Part shown: piece after piece, positions 34,605 through 41,720 of the stretch
How positions within the stretch are numbered: position 1 is the first letter of the stretch
How the letters are laid out: each line of letters opens with the position of its first letter
Notes under the pieces: generated by a model
What the model was told of the DNA's origin: nothing
The model's input: the letters and a program-made list of their open reading frames with translations, nothing else
Databases searched by the model: none
Assembly (NCBI GenBank): GCA_905370385.1
Contig: CAJPKN010000005.1
Location: 1 to 41,720 of the forward strand
Source of the DNA: Stomatobaculum longum
GTDB lineage: Bacteria; Bacillota; Clostridia; Lachnospirales; Lachnospiraceae
DNA: 41,720 nt
Direction: 5' to 3'
Translations under genes and position numbers: made by a program

Positions 34605-37232
34605 ATGGCAAAGAAATGGGTTTATCTGTTTAGTGAGGGCAATGCGGACATGCGCGAGCTCCTCGGCGGCAAGGGCGCAAACCTTGCGGAGATGACCAAG
34701 ATCGGTCTTCCGGTTCCGCAGGGCTTCACGATCACGACCGAGGCTTGCACGCAGTATTACGAGGACGGCCGCGAGATCAATGCAGAGATCCAGTCTCAGA
34801 TTAACGACTACATCGTCGAGATGGAGAAGATCACCGGCAAGAAGTTCGGTGACCACGAGAATCCGCTTCTCGTCTCGGTTCGCTCGGGCGCAAGAGCTTC
34901 GATGCCGGGCATGATGGATACCATCCTGAACCTCGGCCTCAACGAGGACGTGGTCAAGGTCCTGGCAGAGAAGTCCAACAATCCGCGTTGGGCTTGGGAC
35001 TGCTACAGAAGATTTATCCAGATGTACTCCGACGTCGTCATGGAAGTCGGCAAGAAGTACTTTGAGGAGCTCATCGACAAGATGAAGAAGGATCGCGGCG
35101 TGACCCAGGACGTGGATCTCACCGCTGCTGACCTCGAGGAGCTCGCAAACCAGTTCAAGGCTGAGTACAAGTCGAAGCTGGGCCAGGACTTCCCGTCCGA
35201 CCCGAAGGAGCAGCTGATGGGTGCCATCAAGGCTGTGTTCCGCTCCTGGGACAACCCGCGCGCAAACGTGTACCGCCGCGACAACGATATCCCCTACTCC
35301 TGGGGTACGGCTGTCAACGTGCAGTCCATGGCCTTCGGTAACATGGGCGATGACTGCGGCACCGGCGTTGCGTTCACGAGAGATCCGGCGACGGGCGAGA
35401 AGGGCCTCTTCGGTGAGTTCCTGACCAACGCACAGGGTGAGGACGTCGTTGCGGGCGTGCGCACCCCGATGCACATCGACGAGATGGAGCAGAAGTTCCC
35501 GGAGGCATTCAAGCAGTTCAACGAGGTCTGCAAGACCCTCGAGAACCACTACAGAGACATGCAGGATATGGAGTTCACCGTCGAGCACGGCAAGCTCTAC
35601 ATGCTGCAGACCAGAAACGGTAAGAGAACCGCAAAGGCAGCGCTCAAGATTGCTTGCGACCTTGTCGATGAGGGCATGAGAAGCGAGAAGGAAGCGGTCG
35701 CAATGATCGACCCGAGAAACCTTGACACCCTGCTTCACCCGCAGTTCGACCAGAAGGCGCTCAAGGAGGCAAAGCCGCTCGGCAAGGGCCTCGGCGCATC
35801 TCCGGGTGCGGCTTGCGGTAAGGTTGTCTTCACGGCCGAGGACGCAGAGGCTTGGGCAGCGAGAGGCGAGAAGGTTGTCCTTGTCCGCCTTGAGACTTCT
35901 CCGGAGGATATCACCGGCATGAAGAGCTCCCAGGGTATTCTCACGGTTCGCGGCGGTATGACCTCCCACGCGGCGGTCGTTGCGCGCGGCATGGGTAAGT
36001 GCTGCGTCTCCGGTCTCGGCGACATCGTGATCGACGAGGCGGCTAAGAAGTTCTCCCTCGGCGGCCAGACCTTCCACGAGGGCGATCCGATTTCGATCGA
36101 CGGCACGACCGGTAACGTTTACGCGGGCATCATCCCGACCGTGGACGCGGCGATTGTCGGTGAGTTCGGCCGCATCATGGCTTGGGCTGACAAGTACAGA
36201 AAGCTGAAGGTCAGAACCAACGCGGATACGCCGACCGACGCGAAGAAGGCAAGAGAGCTCGGCGCAGAGGGCATCGGCCTTTGCCGCACGGAGCACATGT
36301 TCTTCGATCCGGAGCGCATTGCGGCATTCCGCGAGATGATCTGCTCCGACACGGTGGAAGAGAGAGAAGAGGCTCTCGAGAAGATTCTTCCGTACCAGCA
36401 GAAGGACTTCGAGGGCATTTATGAGGCAATGGAGGGAACGCCGGTCACGATCCGCTTCCTGGATCCGCCGCTGCACGAGTTTGTCCCGACCGAGGAGGCT
36501 GAGATCAAGAAGCTCGCAGACGCTAAGAAGAAGAGCGTCCAGGAGATTAAGGACATCATCGCTTCCCTGCACGAGTTCAACCCGATGATGGGTCACAGAG
36601 GCTGCCGCCTTGCGGTCACCTATCCGGAGATCGCTGCGATGCAGACCAAGGCTGTGATTCGCGCGGCAATCGCGGTGCAGAAGAGACATCCGGAGTGGAA
36701 CATGGTTCCGGAAATCATGATTCCGCTTGTCTCCGAGGACAAGGAGCTCAAGTTCGTCAAGAAGGTCGTTGTCGAGACCGCGGATGCGGAGATCAAGGCA
36801 GCGGGCTCCGATCTCAAGTACGAAGTCGGTACGATGATTGAGATTCCGAGAGCTTGCCTCACGGCAGACGATATCGCAAAGGATGCGGACTTCTTCTGCT
36901 TCGGTACGAACGACCTCACGCAGATGACCTTCGGCTTCTCGCGCGATGACGCAGGCAAGTTCCTGAACGCTTACTACGACACGAAGATCTTCGAGAACGA
37001 TCCGTTTGCGAAGCTCGATCAGGTCGGCGTTGGCAAGCTTATGAAGATGGCAATCGATCTCGGTCGCCCGGTGAACAAGTCCCTGCACATCGGTATCTGC
37101 GGTGAGCACGGCGGCGATCCGTCCTCCGTTGAGTTCTGCGATGAGATCGGCCTTGACTATGTTTCCTGCTCGCCGTTCCGCGTGCCGGTCGCAAGACTTG
37201 CGGCTGCACAGGCGGCAATCAAGAGAGGTTGA
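34605..37232 (+). CDS. ppdK: Pyruvate, phosphate dikinase
   Basis: An 875-residue enzyme that interconverts pyruvate + ATP + Pi and PEP + AMP + PPi; in anaerobic Clostridia it usually works as a PPi-linked glycolytic enzyme. The N-terminal ATP-grasp domain starts KWVYLFSEGNADMRELLGGKGANL (given by KWVYLFSEG and LLGGKGANL); the swivelling phosphohistidine domain has GGMTSHAAVVARGMG; the C-terminal PEP/pyruvate TIM barrel has GLCRTEHMFF, MGHRGCRLAVTYPE and GICGEHGG with FGTNDLTQMTFG. The length is normal. AGGAGGAAAAC precedes the ATG. Codon use is biased as in highly expressed genes. No PDRP regulator gene is in the window. Confidence 0.98.
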   Translation: MAKKWVYLFSEGNADMRELLGGKGANLAEMTKIGLPVPQGFTITTEACTQYYEDGREINAEIQSQINDYIVEMEKITGKKFGDHENPLLVSVRSGARASMPGMMDTILNLGLNEDVVKVLAEKSNNPRWAWDCYRRFIQMYSDVVMEVGKKYFEELIDKMKKDRGVTQDVDLTAADLEELANQFKAEYKSKLGQDFPSDPKEQLMGAIKAVFRSWDNPRANVYRRDNDIPYSWGTAVNVQSMAFGNMGDDCGTGVAFTRDPATGEKGLFGEFLTNAQGEDVVAGVRTPMHIDEMEQKFPEAFKQFNEVCKTLENHYRDMQDMEFTVEHGKLYMLQTRNGKRTAKAALKIACDLVDEGMRSEKEAVAMIDPRNLDTLLHPQFDQKALKEAKPLGKGLGASPGAACGKVVFTAEDAEAWAARGEKVVLVRLETSPEDITGMKSSQGILTVRGGMTSHAAVVARGMGKCCVSGLGDIVIDEAAKKFSLGGQTFHEGDPISIDGTTGNVYAGIIPTVDAAIVGEFGRIMAWADKYRKLKVRTNADTPTDAKKARELGAEGIGLCRTEHMFFDPERIAAFREMICSDTVEEREEALEKILPYQQKDFEGIYEAMEGTPVTIRFLDPPLHEFVPTEEAEIKKLADAKKKSVQEIKDIIASLHEFNPMMGHRGCRLAVTYPEIAAMQTKAVIRAAIAVQKRHPEWNMVPEIMIPLVSEDKELKFVKKVVVETADAEIKAAGSDLKYEVGTMIEIPRACLTADDIAKDADFFCFGTNDLTQMTFGFSRDDAGKFLNAYYDTKIFENDPFAKLDQVGVGKLMKMAIDLGRPVNKSLHIGICGEHGGDPSSVEFCDEIGLDYVSCSPFRVPVARLAAAQAAIKRG

Positions 37233-37280
37233 GACTCGGCCTGCAAAGGCTGGCGCTAACAGATAAGCCCGGACAGAAAG

Positions 37281-37319
37281 AGTCCCCGCCGTTTCCCTCA
37301 CGGGGCGGCGGGGGCTTTT
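37281..37319 (+). terminator. Rho-independent terminator of ppdK
   Basis: AGTCCCCGCCG (37281-37291) pairs with CGGCGGGGGCT (37306-37316) with one G.U pair, a 14-nt loop, and TTTT at the end. It lies 50 nt after ppdK and ends just before the next gene. Confidence 0.85.
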
Positions 37320-37343
37320 GTGTTGTGGGGAAAGGGAGCCAAG

Positions 37344-38183
37344 ATGTACGAGAGCTATTATCAAAAGTACGAGAGCGAGGAACAGGAAGTTCTGGTACTC
37401 ATTCAGAGATGCCTCGGCGCGGGTTACTATAAAGAGGGAAATTTCTGGGATATGACGGCAATTTCGCTCGGCATGGTTTTTCCGGACGGGAGCTGTGTGA
37501 TTCGAGAAGGCAGAGTCGAGTGGCCGCTCAGCGAGGAGGAGAGGAACGGAGAGTACGGCTGGGGGCGCCTTGCAAGAGGACAGATTTGCCGTCTCAAGCT
37601 GCGCCGCATGAAGCCGAGTGCGGTGCCGGAGCACACCACGCCGGAAAAGTTCAATGCCTGGCTGCTGGTCGAGGTACTGGAGCCCGCGGTTTCCTGTCCG
37701 GAACTCGAGGCTTATTGGGAGGAATACCAAAAGCCGGTTGAACTGAACGACGAAGTGCTCGGTAAACTCACGCTGAATCGGGAGCTTAACTGGCTGGAGG
37801 GCGAAATCCCCTGGGGTGACGGACGCATGAGCCTCTCCCTCGAAATCGACACGGACGATACGGAGACCTGGGACAAGGTGCGGGCCTTTGCGAGGAAGCT
37901 TGCCGCGGATGCCGCACATTGGGACAGCGAGCTGCGCCGCTTTGCGGCCAAGGAACTCACCGAGCTTGCGAACGACTGGCAGTCGAGCGAGGAGGAGAAC
38001 GCGAACGCCCCGGAACTCACGGAAGAGGACTTCATGCGGCGCATACAGCCGGAGAACCTGGTGCTAAGCTGGGACGGCAATCTGGTCGCCTACTATGATG
38101 ACGACGATCTCTTCTTCGGCCATGTGATTGAAATATCCGGCACCGAGAGCGAGGGATTGAAGTACGCGAACATTGCGGGCTAA
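37344..38183 (+). CDS. DUF2262 domain protein
   Basis: A 279-residue acidic protein. Residues about 137-279 match the DUF2262 pattern: LGKLTLNRELNWLEGEIPWG, a central WDSELRRFAAKELTELANDW, and the end YYDDDDLFFGHVIEISG. The first 130 residues form a separate beta-rich part ending AWLLVEVLEP. The function of DUF2262 is not established; such proteins often lie among immunity-like or accessory genes. The ATG at 37344 has AAGGGAG upstream. It opens the co-directional accessory run after the ppdK terminator, and the next gene starts 12 bases after its stop. Confidence 0.75.
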   Translation: MYESYYQKYESEEQEVLVLIQRCLGAGYYKEGNFWDMTAISLGMVFPDGSCVIREGRVEWPLSEEERNGEYGWGRLARGQICRLKLRRMKPSAVPEHTTPEKFNAWLLVEVLEPAVSCPELEAYWEEYQKPVELNDEVLGKLTLNRELNWLEGEIPWGDGRMSLSLEIDTDDTETWDKVRAFARKLAADAAHWDSELRRFAAKELTELANDWQSSEEENANAPELTEEDFMRRIQPENLVLSWDGNLVAYYDDDDLFFGHVIEISGTESEGLKYANIAG

Positions 38184-38195
38184 GCGGAGGGCATC

Positions 38196-38801
38196 ATGAC
38201 AGAGCGGATCACAGAGGAGAACAGAGCGTATATCAAAGGGCTTCGCGTGAGCGATGTGCCCTGGCAGAGGCTCACGACGGTTTACGGCAGAGCGACCGCC
38301 TTTCCGGAGTACTTTGCCGTTCTGGAAGAAATGCGGGATGCGGACGGTGTCCGGGAGGCATTTGAGGAACTCGGCTACAATGTGGAGCACCAGGATACCC
38401 TCTGGCACGCGACGCCGTTTGCGAGCGTGTTTCTCGCGCGCATTTTGGGAAAGGCGCTGCGTGAGAGCGCCGAAAACCCCGTGGCGGCCTATCTGGCGGG
38501 ACAGCTCACGGAACTCTTTGACTGCCTGCTTGGCTGCTATCATCTCGGCGATACCATGGAGCACGCGGCGCCGCTGCCGCGCTTTGCGGATCTCCTCCTG
38601 GAAGAGTATCTCTGGTCGGAGGAGTACGATGAAGAGGCGGATGAACTTCGCTACGAGGACGAGGATGTCTTCCCCGATGCGCTCTTTTACAGCTTTTACT
38701 ATTATACTTGGCAGGCCGTACTCGCAGAGCGAGAGGAGATTGAGGCTGCGAGAACACCGGCCTTGGAAGCAGCGCTCTCGAAGGTATTGGAGGCGCTGTG
38801 A
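38196..38801 (+). CDS. Unrecognised acidic, mostly helical protein
   Basis: A 201-residue protein that I do not recognise. It begins with a helical segment (VPWQRLTTVYGRATAFPEYF), continues through a Leu/Ala-rich region without transmembrane character, has a very acidic stretch (about residues 142-165, rich in Glu and Asp) and an aromatic cluster FYSFYYYTW before a C-terminal helix. GCGGAGGGC lies close to the ATG. Its end overlaps the GTG of the next gene, so the two are translationally coupled and may form a pair. Composition suggests a soluble cytosolic protein, similar in general character to immunity proteins; that is only a suggestion. Confidence 0.6.
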   Translation: MTERITEENRAYIKGLRVSDVPWQRLTTVYGRATAFPEYFAVLEEMRDADGVREAFEELGYNVEHQDTLWHATPFASVFLARILGKALRESAENPVAAYLAGQLTELFDCLLGCYHLGDTMEHAAPLPRFADLLLEEYLWSEEYDEEADELRYEDEDVFPDALFYSFYYYTWQAVLAEREEIEAARTPALEAALSKVLEAL

Positions 38802-39208
38802 GCAGACTCCTTTGGGACGAAGTATCTGCGCTCTGGAACGGAGAGGTCTTTGCCTGCGGGACGAGACTCTGCTGTAAGACAGCCTATGCCGGGCAGATGC
38901 TCAATCTCAGTCGGGACGGCGGCAGTGCGGAAGAGCCGCCCTCTCGCGATGCGCTCTTTTGGAAACGGCTCAAGGAGGAACTTCCGGAGTTGGACCTTAA
39001 GGCGCGGGAAGTTCTTAGAAACGCTTTCCCGGGGGAGAATATTGCGGCGCTTCCGCTGACGGAGCTCGCGCTGGATCAGGATGAAAGCTACGGGGTCTTT
39101 GCGCTGGGTTATGACACCGGGGAAACGTCGGCCGGTCGGCTCTATCTCTTCGTGCCCTTTGACGAAGGCTTTCAACCCTGCGGCGAGCCGATTTGCGAGC
39201 TTTGCTGA
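38798..39208 (+). CDS. Unrecognised small protein with a Cys-rich C-terminus
   Basis: A 136-residue protein of unknown family starting at a GTG that overlaps the previous stop; GGAGG lies four bases upstream. The second half is beta-rich (YGVFALGYDTGETSAGRLYLF) and the end is CGEPICELC, a C-x4-C-x2-C pattern at the extreme terminus that could bind metal or form a redox centre. No signal peptide or membrane helix. The tight coupling to the 201-residue protein suggests a common function. Confidence 0.55.
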   Translation: MSRLLWDEVSALWNGEVFACGTRLCCKTAYAGQMLNLSRDGGSAEEPPSRDALFWKRLKEELPELDLKAREVLRNAFPGENIAALPLTELALDQDESYGVFALGYDTGETSAGRLYLFVPFDEGFQPCGEPICELC

Positions 39209-39370
39209 AACCGCGTCGCTTTGAAGCGCTGCGGAGGAACGCAGTGCCGCATGGACGGGAGCTGTGTTTGACAGAAGAAAAAGCACGAAACGAAAAGAAG
39301 TACGAAACAAAAAAGGCTATAACCTTGCGGCGACAGATCTGCGCCGCGAGGTAAAACGGAGACGGTTTAT
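39209..39370 (+). other. Intergenic spacer with ACGAAAC direct repeat and a hairpin
   Basis: The 162-nt gap splits the accessory run. ACGAAAC occurs at 39285-39291 and 39302-39308 (17-bp period), after a TTGACA at 39268-39273 that lacks a matching -10. A hairpin CCTTGCGGCG/CGCCGCGAGG (one G.U pair) lies at about 39323-39351. It may hold a promoter for the DUF4253 gene. Confidence 0.35.
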
Positions 39371-40156
39371 ATGGAAGAGAAGAACGGAAAGCCCTCGGAA
39401 CTTGCCGAGGCGATGATGCAGTACTTGGATTGCGAATGCCGCTATTTTCCGCCCATGCGGGATGATACGGAACTGTATGCGGCCTACCGTGATGCGCGCC
39501 GCGATGCAACGGACGGAGGCTATGTGCCCATGCTCATCAAGGTGGATGAGGTACTCTTTGAGTGCCTCATCATGAATTCCGACCCGGATTCCGACGGGGA
39601 GGATGACTATCGCTTTGATGCCGCGGCGGTGGCCGCCTATCGCCGTGAGCAGCTCTCGCGAGAACTTCCGGACGGGCGGGAAATCTTAAAGGGCTACCTT
39701 GCCGACCGCAGAGAAGAGGCCGAGGACGATGAGATCGACTGGGACAGAGAAATTGTCGGTGCGGTAGAGGGCGGCGAGGAAATCGACTGCTTTTCCGCTT
39801 ACCGAGATTATCGGAGCGAGGAGACTGCGCCGGTAATACTCGCAAAGATTCCGGTGAAACATGCCTGGGAGATCTTTGCCTATCTGCCCTTCGGCGGCTG
39901 GAACGATTGCCCGGGCACAGAGGAGCTCATGGCGGTCACGAAGTACTGGGCGGAGCAGTACGGCGCTTGGCCGAGTACTATGTCGCACGACGAGCTCGAG
40001 TTTTTCCTCCCGGCACCGGTGCCGGAAAACAGGGCTTTGGAGCTTGCAATCGAGCACTACGGCTTCTGCCCGGATCTCGATCAGAGCAGCGACCCGCTCG
40101 GCGCGCTGGCGGACAGCCTCAGTCGCTCGAAAATCTGGTATTTCTGGTGGGATTAA
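39371..40156 (+). CDS. DUF4253 domain protein
   Basis: A 261-residue acidic protein. The C-terminal part (about residues 155-261) has the DUF4253 layout: PVKHAWEIFAYLPFGGWNDCP, a middle KYWAEQYGAWPSTMSHDELEF (overlapping motif), FCPDLDQ and the terminal SKIWYFWWD. The N-terminal 150 residues are less conserved and very rich in Asp, Glu and Arg. The function of DUF4253 is unknown; it recurs in gene clusters of immunity-like proteins. The RBS is weak (AAACGGAGACGG). It ends 14 bases before the NADAR gene. Confidence 0.75.
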   Translation: MEEKNGKPSELAEAMMQYLDCECRYFPPMRDDTELYAAYRDARRDATDGGYVPMLIKVDEVLFECLIMNSDPDSDGEDDYRFDAAAVAAYRREQLSRELPDGREILKGYLADRREEAEDDEIDWDREIVGAVEGGEEIDCFSAYRDYRSEETAPVILAKIPVKHAWEIFAYLPFGGWNDCPGTEELMAVTKYWAEQYGAWPSTMSHDELEFFLPAPVPENRALELAIEHYGFCPDLDQSSDPLGALADSLSRSKIWYFWWD

Positions 40157-40170
40157 AACCGTCGGCTTAT

Positions 40171-41007
40171 ATGCCGCCGCCGTGGCTCGCCTATCCCGAA
40201 TATGAGCGCTACAGTCTCGGATTTCGCATGGGCAGCGGCGAAGATTACCTGGACCGCTTTGTATCCTGGTTTGAGGCGCTCGGCGAAAAGGAGCGGGAAA
40301 CATACCGCGCGCGCTTCCCGGAGCCCTTCACCTGGGCCGGCTGGTGGGACGATGAGGATAGGGCAGTGTACCTTGAGCGGGGGGACTTTTGCCTCGCGAC
40401 TCGAAACCCGGACGGCGCGCCTAAGTACACGCGGGCGCAGCTCGGAAAACAGAAGCTTGCCGGGAAAAAGCAAAAGTACTGCTTCTTTTGGGGACATCAG
40501 CCCGCGAAGGACGGAAGCGTGACAAAGAGCGCGTTCAGCCAGTGGTGGAAGGCAGAATTTTACGGCGAGGGCGAGCGCTTTAGCTCCGCCGAGCAGTATA
40601 TGATGGCAAAGAAAGCCGAGCTGTTCGGCGATGCGGAACATAGGGCAGAGATTCTTTCCTTAAGAGATCCGAAGCGCATTAAGGCGCTCGGCCGAGAGGT
40701 GAGAGGCTTTGAGGAGGCGGTCTGGCAGCGCTTTCGCTATGCCATCGTATTAAACGGGAGCTGGCTCAAATTCAGTCAAAACCCGGATCTCCGGGACTTT
40801 CTGCTCTCGATCGGCGATAAAATATTGGTCGAGGCCAGCCCCTACGACCGCGTCTGGGGCATAGGGCTTACGGAGCAGGAGGAGGCAGCGGATAATCCGC
40901 TCAAGTGGAAGGGAGAAAACCTGCTCGGCTTTGCGTTGACAGAAGTCAGGGAGGAGTTAAGACGAGTCACGGCGCAGGAAGCGCTCTGTGATTTCAAACT
41001 TGTCTGA
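40171..41007 (+). CDS. NADAR (YbiA-like) family protein
   Basis: A 278-residue protein. Residues 1 to about 95 form an aromatic-rich N-terminal part (YPEYERYSLGFRMG, FTWAGWWDDED). Residues about 103-255 are a NADAR domain: YCFFWGHQ, ERFSSAEQYMMAKKAELFGD, LKFSQNPDLRDFLL and NPLKWKGENLLGFAL. NADAR/YbiA proteins are N-glycosidases; some reverse ADP-ribosylation of guanine in nucleic acid and act as antitoxins to DarT1-type enzymes, others process riboflavin intermediates. No DarT-like gene is in the window. The ATG at 40171 has no good RBS; translation may depend on coupling to the previous gene. A frame open from 39907 is a shadow upstream. Confidence 0.82.
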   Translation: MPPPWLAYPEYERYSLGFRMGSGEDYLDRFVSWFEALGEKERETYRARFPEPFTWAGWWDDEDRAVYLERGDFCLATRNPDGAPKYTRAQLGKQKLAGKKQKYCFFWGHQPAKDGSVTKSAFSQWWKAEFYGEGERFSSAEQYMMAKKAELFGDAEHRAEILSLRDPKRIKALGREVRGFEEAVWQRFRYAIVLNGSWLKFSQNPDLRDFLLSIGDKILVEASPYDRVWGIGLTEQEEAADNPLKWKGENLLGFALTEVREELRRVTAQEALCDFKLV

Positions 41008-41022
41008 GAAAAGGAGAAGGGC

Positions 41023-41720
41023 ATGGATCTGTTACAGCAGTGTGCGCAGTGGTTTGAGAACAATGAGCATCAAAGAATAGTCGATGCGATTGAGGCGCTT
41101 CCGGAGGAGGAGAGAACGCCGGAACTCGACAGCGAGCTGGCGCGCGCCTATAACAACGTGGCGGAGGCAACGGACCGCAAACTGTTTCGGAAGGCGGTTG
41201 CGCTCTTAAAGCGCCACGAGGCCTATTTTGAGGGGGATCACCGTTGGAATTTCCGCCTGGGCTACGCTTATTACTATCTGGATCAGGAGGGAAGGGCCTT
41301 ACACCATTTCCGTGAGGCGCTTGCCGCACTTCCCGGCGATGAGGACACACAGAATTTCATTGAGGACTGCGAGCGGCGCATCTCGCTGCCGCGCTTTGCC
41401 GAAAATCTGCGCGAGAGAACGCAAAGTGTCTGGAAGCGCTTTGCCGCGGAGGAAGCGGAACTTCGACGCATCATGGATGAGGACACGGAACATGTGCGCG
41501 GTGATGAGCTGATCGAGAAATGCGGCGATATTCTGCGCGAGGCCCTTGAGAACCAGGCCTTTGAACTCGGCTTTAACGGCGAAAAATATGAGCTCATCCT
41601 GACGCCCGAGGGCAGCATCGAAGTGCTCCTCGAGGACTGTTATTTTCAGCGCCATGTGCCCGCGGAAGTCGCGGCACACTGGAATATCCTGGTCGGACGG
41701 CAGCGCATGAGCGGTCTCGC
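41023..41720 (+). CDS. Tetratricopeptide-repeat protein (partial, runs off the window)
   Basis: The frame is open from ATG at 41023 (AAGGAG seven bases upstream) to the last base: 232 codons without a stop. The N-terminal 110 residues resemble TPR helices: LARAYNNVAEATDRKLFRKAVALL, then RWNFRLGYAYYYLDQEGRALHHFREAL, then LPGDEDTQNFIEDCE. A following region (WKRFAAEEAELRRIMDE and FELGFNGEKYELILTPEGSIEVL) looks like the C-terminal domain found in soluble TPR proteins of accessory gene runs. It continues the co-directional island after the NADAR gene. The role is unknown. Confidence 0.75.
   Translation, partial: MDLLQQCAQWFENNEHQRIVDAIEALPEEERTPELDSELARAYNNVAEATDRKLFRKAVALLKRHEAYFEGDHRWNFRLGYAYYYLDQEGRALHHFREALAALPGDEDTQNFIEDCERRISLPRFAENLRERTQSVWKRFAAEEAELRRIMDEDTEHVRGDELIEKCGDILREALENQAFELGFNGEKYELILTPEGSIEVLLEDCYFQRHVPAEVAAHWNILVGRQRMSGL

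Noticed and set aside
34485..37919. A 1144-codon minus-strand open frame opposite ppdK
   Set aside because: It is the antisense shadow of a strongly codon-biased gene; ppdK is complete with all its motifs and the minus frame shows no recognisable domain.
39907..40170. Upstream extension of the NADAR gene by 88 codons
   Set aside because: It overlaps the well-supported DUF4253 frame, and the NADAR-linked N-terminal domain begins at the PWLAYPEYERYS region just after 40171.
37344..41720. Prophage or transposon
   Set aside because: No integrase, transposase, structural phage gene or terminal repeat was seen; the genes are only accessory in character.

Overview
The window is a GC-rich chromosomal segment of a Firmicute, most likely a Lachnospiraceae-type member of the Clostridia. 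The evidence is a CIRCE-controlled hrcA-grpE-dnaK-dnaJ operon followed by prmA-rsmE, the ireB-ruvX-DUF1292 trio, an mltG/trmR/trhP order like Bacillus yrrL-M-N-O, dimeric-type glycyl-tRNA synthetase, pyruvate phosphate dikinase, and strong AGGAGG-type ribosome binding sites with several TTG starts. Species cannot be fixed by reading alone. No rRNA, tRNA, CRISPR array, insertion sequence or phage gene was seen.

Layout. 1-3005: tail of a surface-glycan gene set (DegT/RfbH-like aminotransferase end, two small EamA/SMR-like membrane proteins, UDP-galactopyranose mutase, HddA-like sugar kinase). 3024-5232 (minus): a ZIP metal transporter downstream of a MATE exporter. 5388-9292: a PfkB sugar kinase, cysteine synthase with its own promoter and terminator, a convergent IscR-like Rrf2 regulator, and a pyridoxal/pyridoxamine kinase fused to a C-terminal barstar-like domain. 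9373-10776 (minus): two paralogous secreted 3D-domain proteins. 11014-15794: the heat-shock operon behind a sigma-A promoter plus CIRCE. 15906-19987: prmA, rsmE, cysteine desulfurase and thiI. 20033-22973: a His-less HPr-like protein (minus), mtaB, ireB, ruvX and a DUF1292 protein. 23315-33087: RNase J, then a very tight, mostly overlapping string (MltG-like fragment, trmR, trhP, YdcF-like, M16C peptidase, era, recO). 33124-37232: glyQS and ppdK. 37344 to the end: a co-directional run of acidic accessory proteins (DUF2262, two unrecognised, DUF4253, NADAR, TPR).

How it fits together. Much of 16-33 kb serves translation and RNA: ribosomal protein and rRNA methylation, sulfur delivery for tRNA thiolation, MtaB methylthiolation, the TrhP/TrmR pathway to mo5U34, Era, RuvX/YqgF, RNase J and GlyRS. 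The most unusual items are the kinase-barstar fusion (8162-9292), the immunity-like accessory island after ppdK, WalR-like direct repeats in front of the secreted 3D-domain genes, an in-frame 18-bp tandem duplication at the ruvX start, and a structured gene-free leader of about 340 nt before RNase J.
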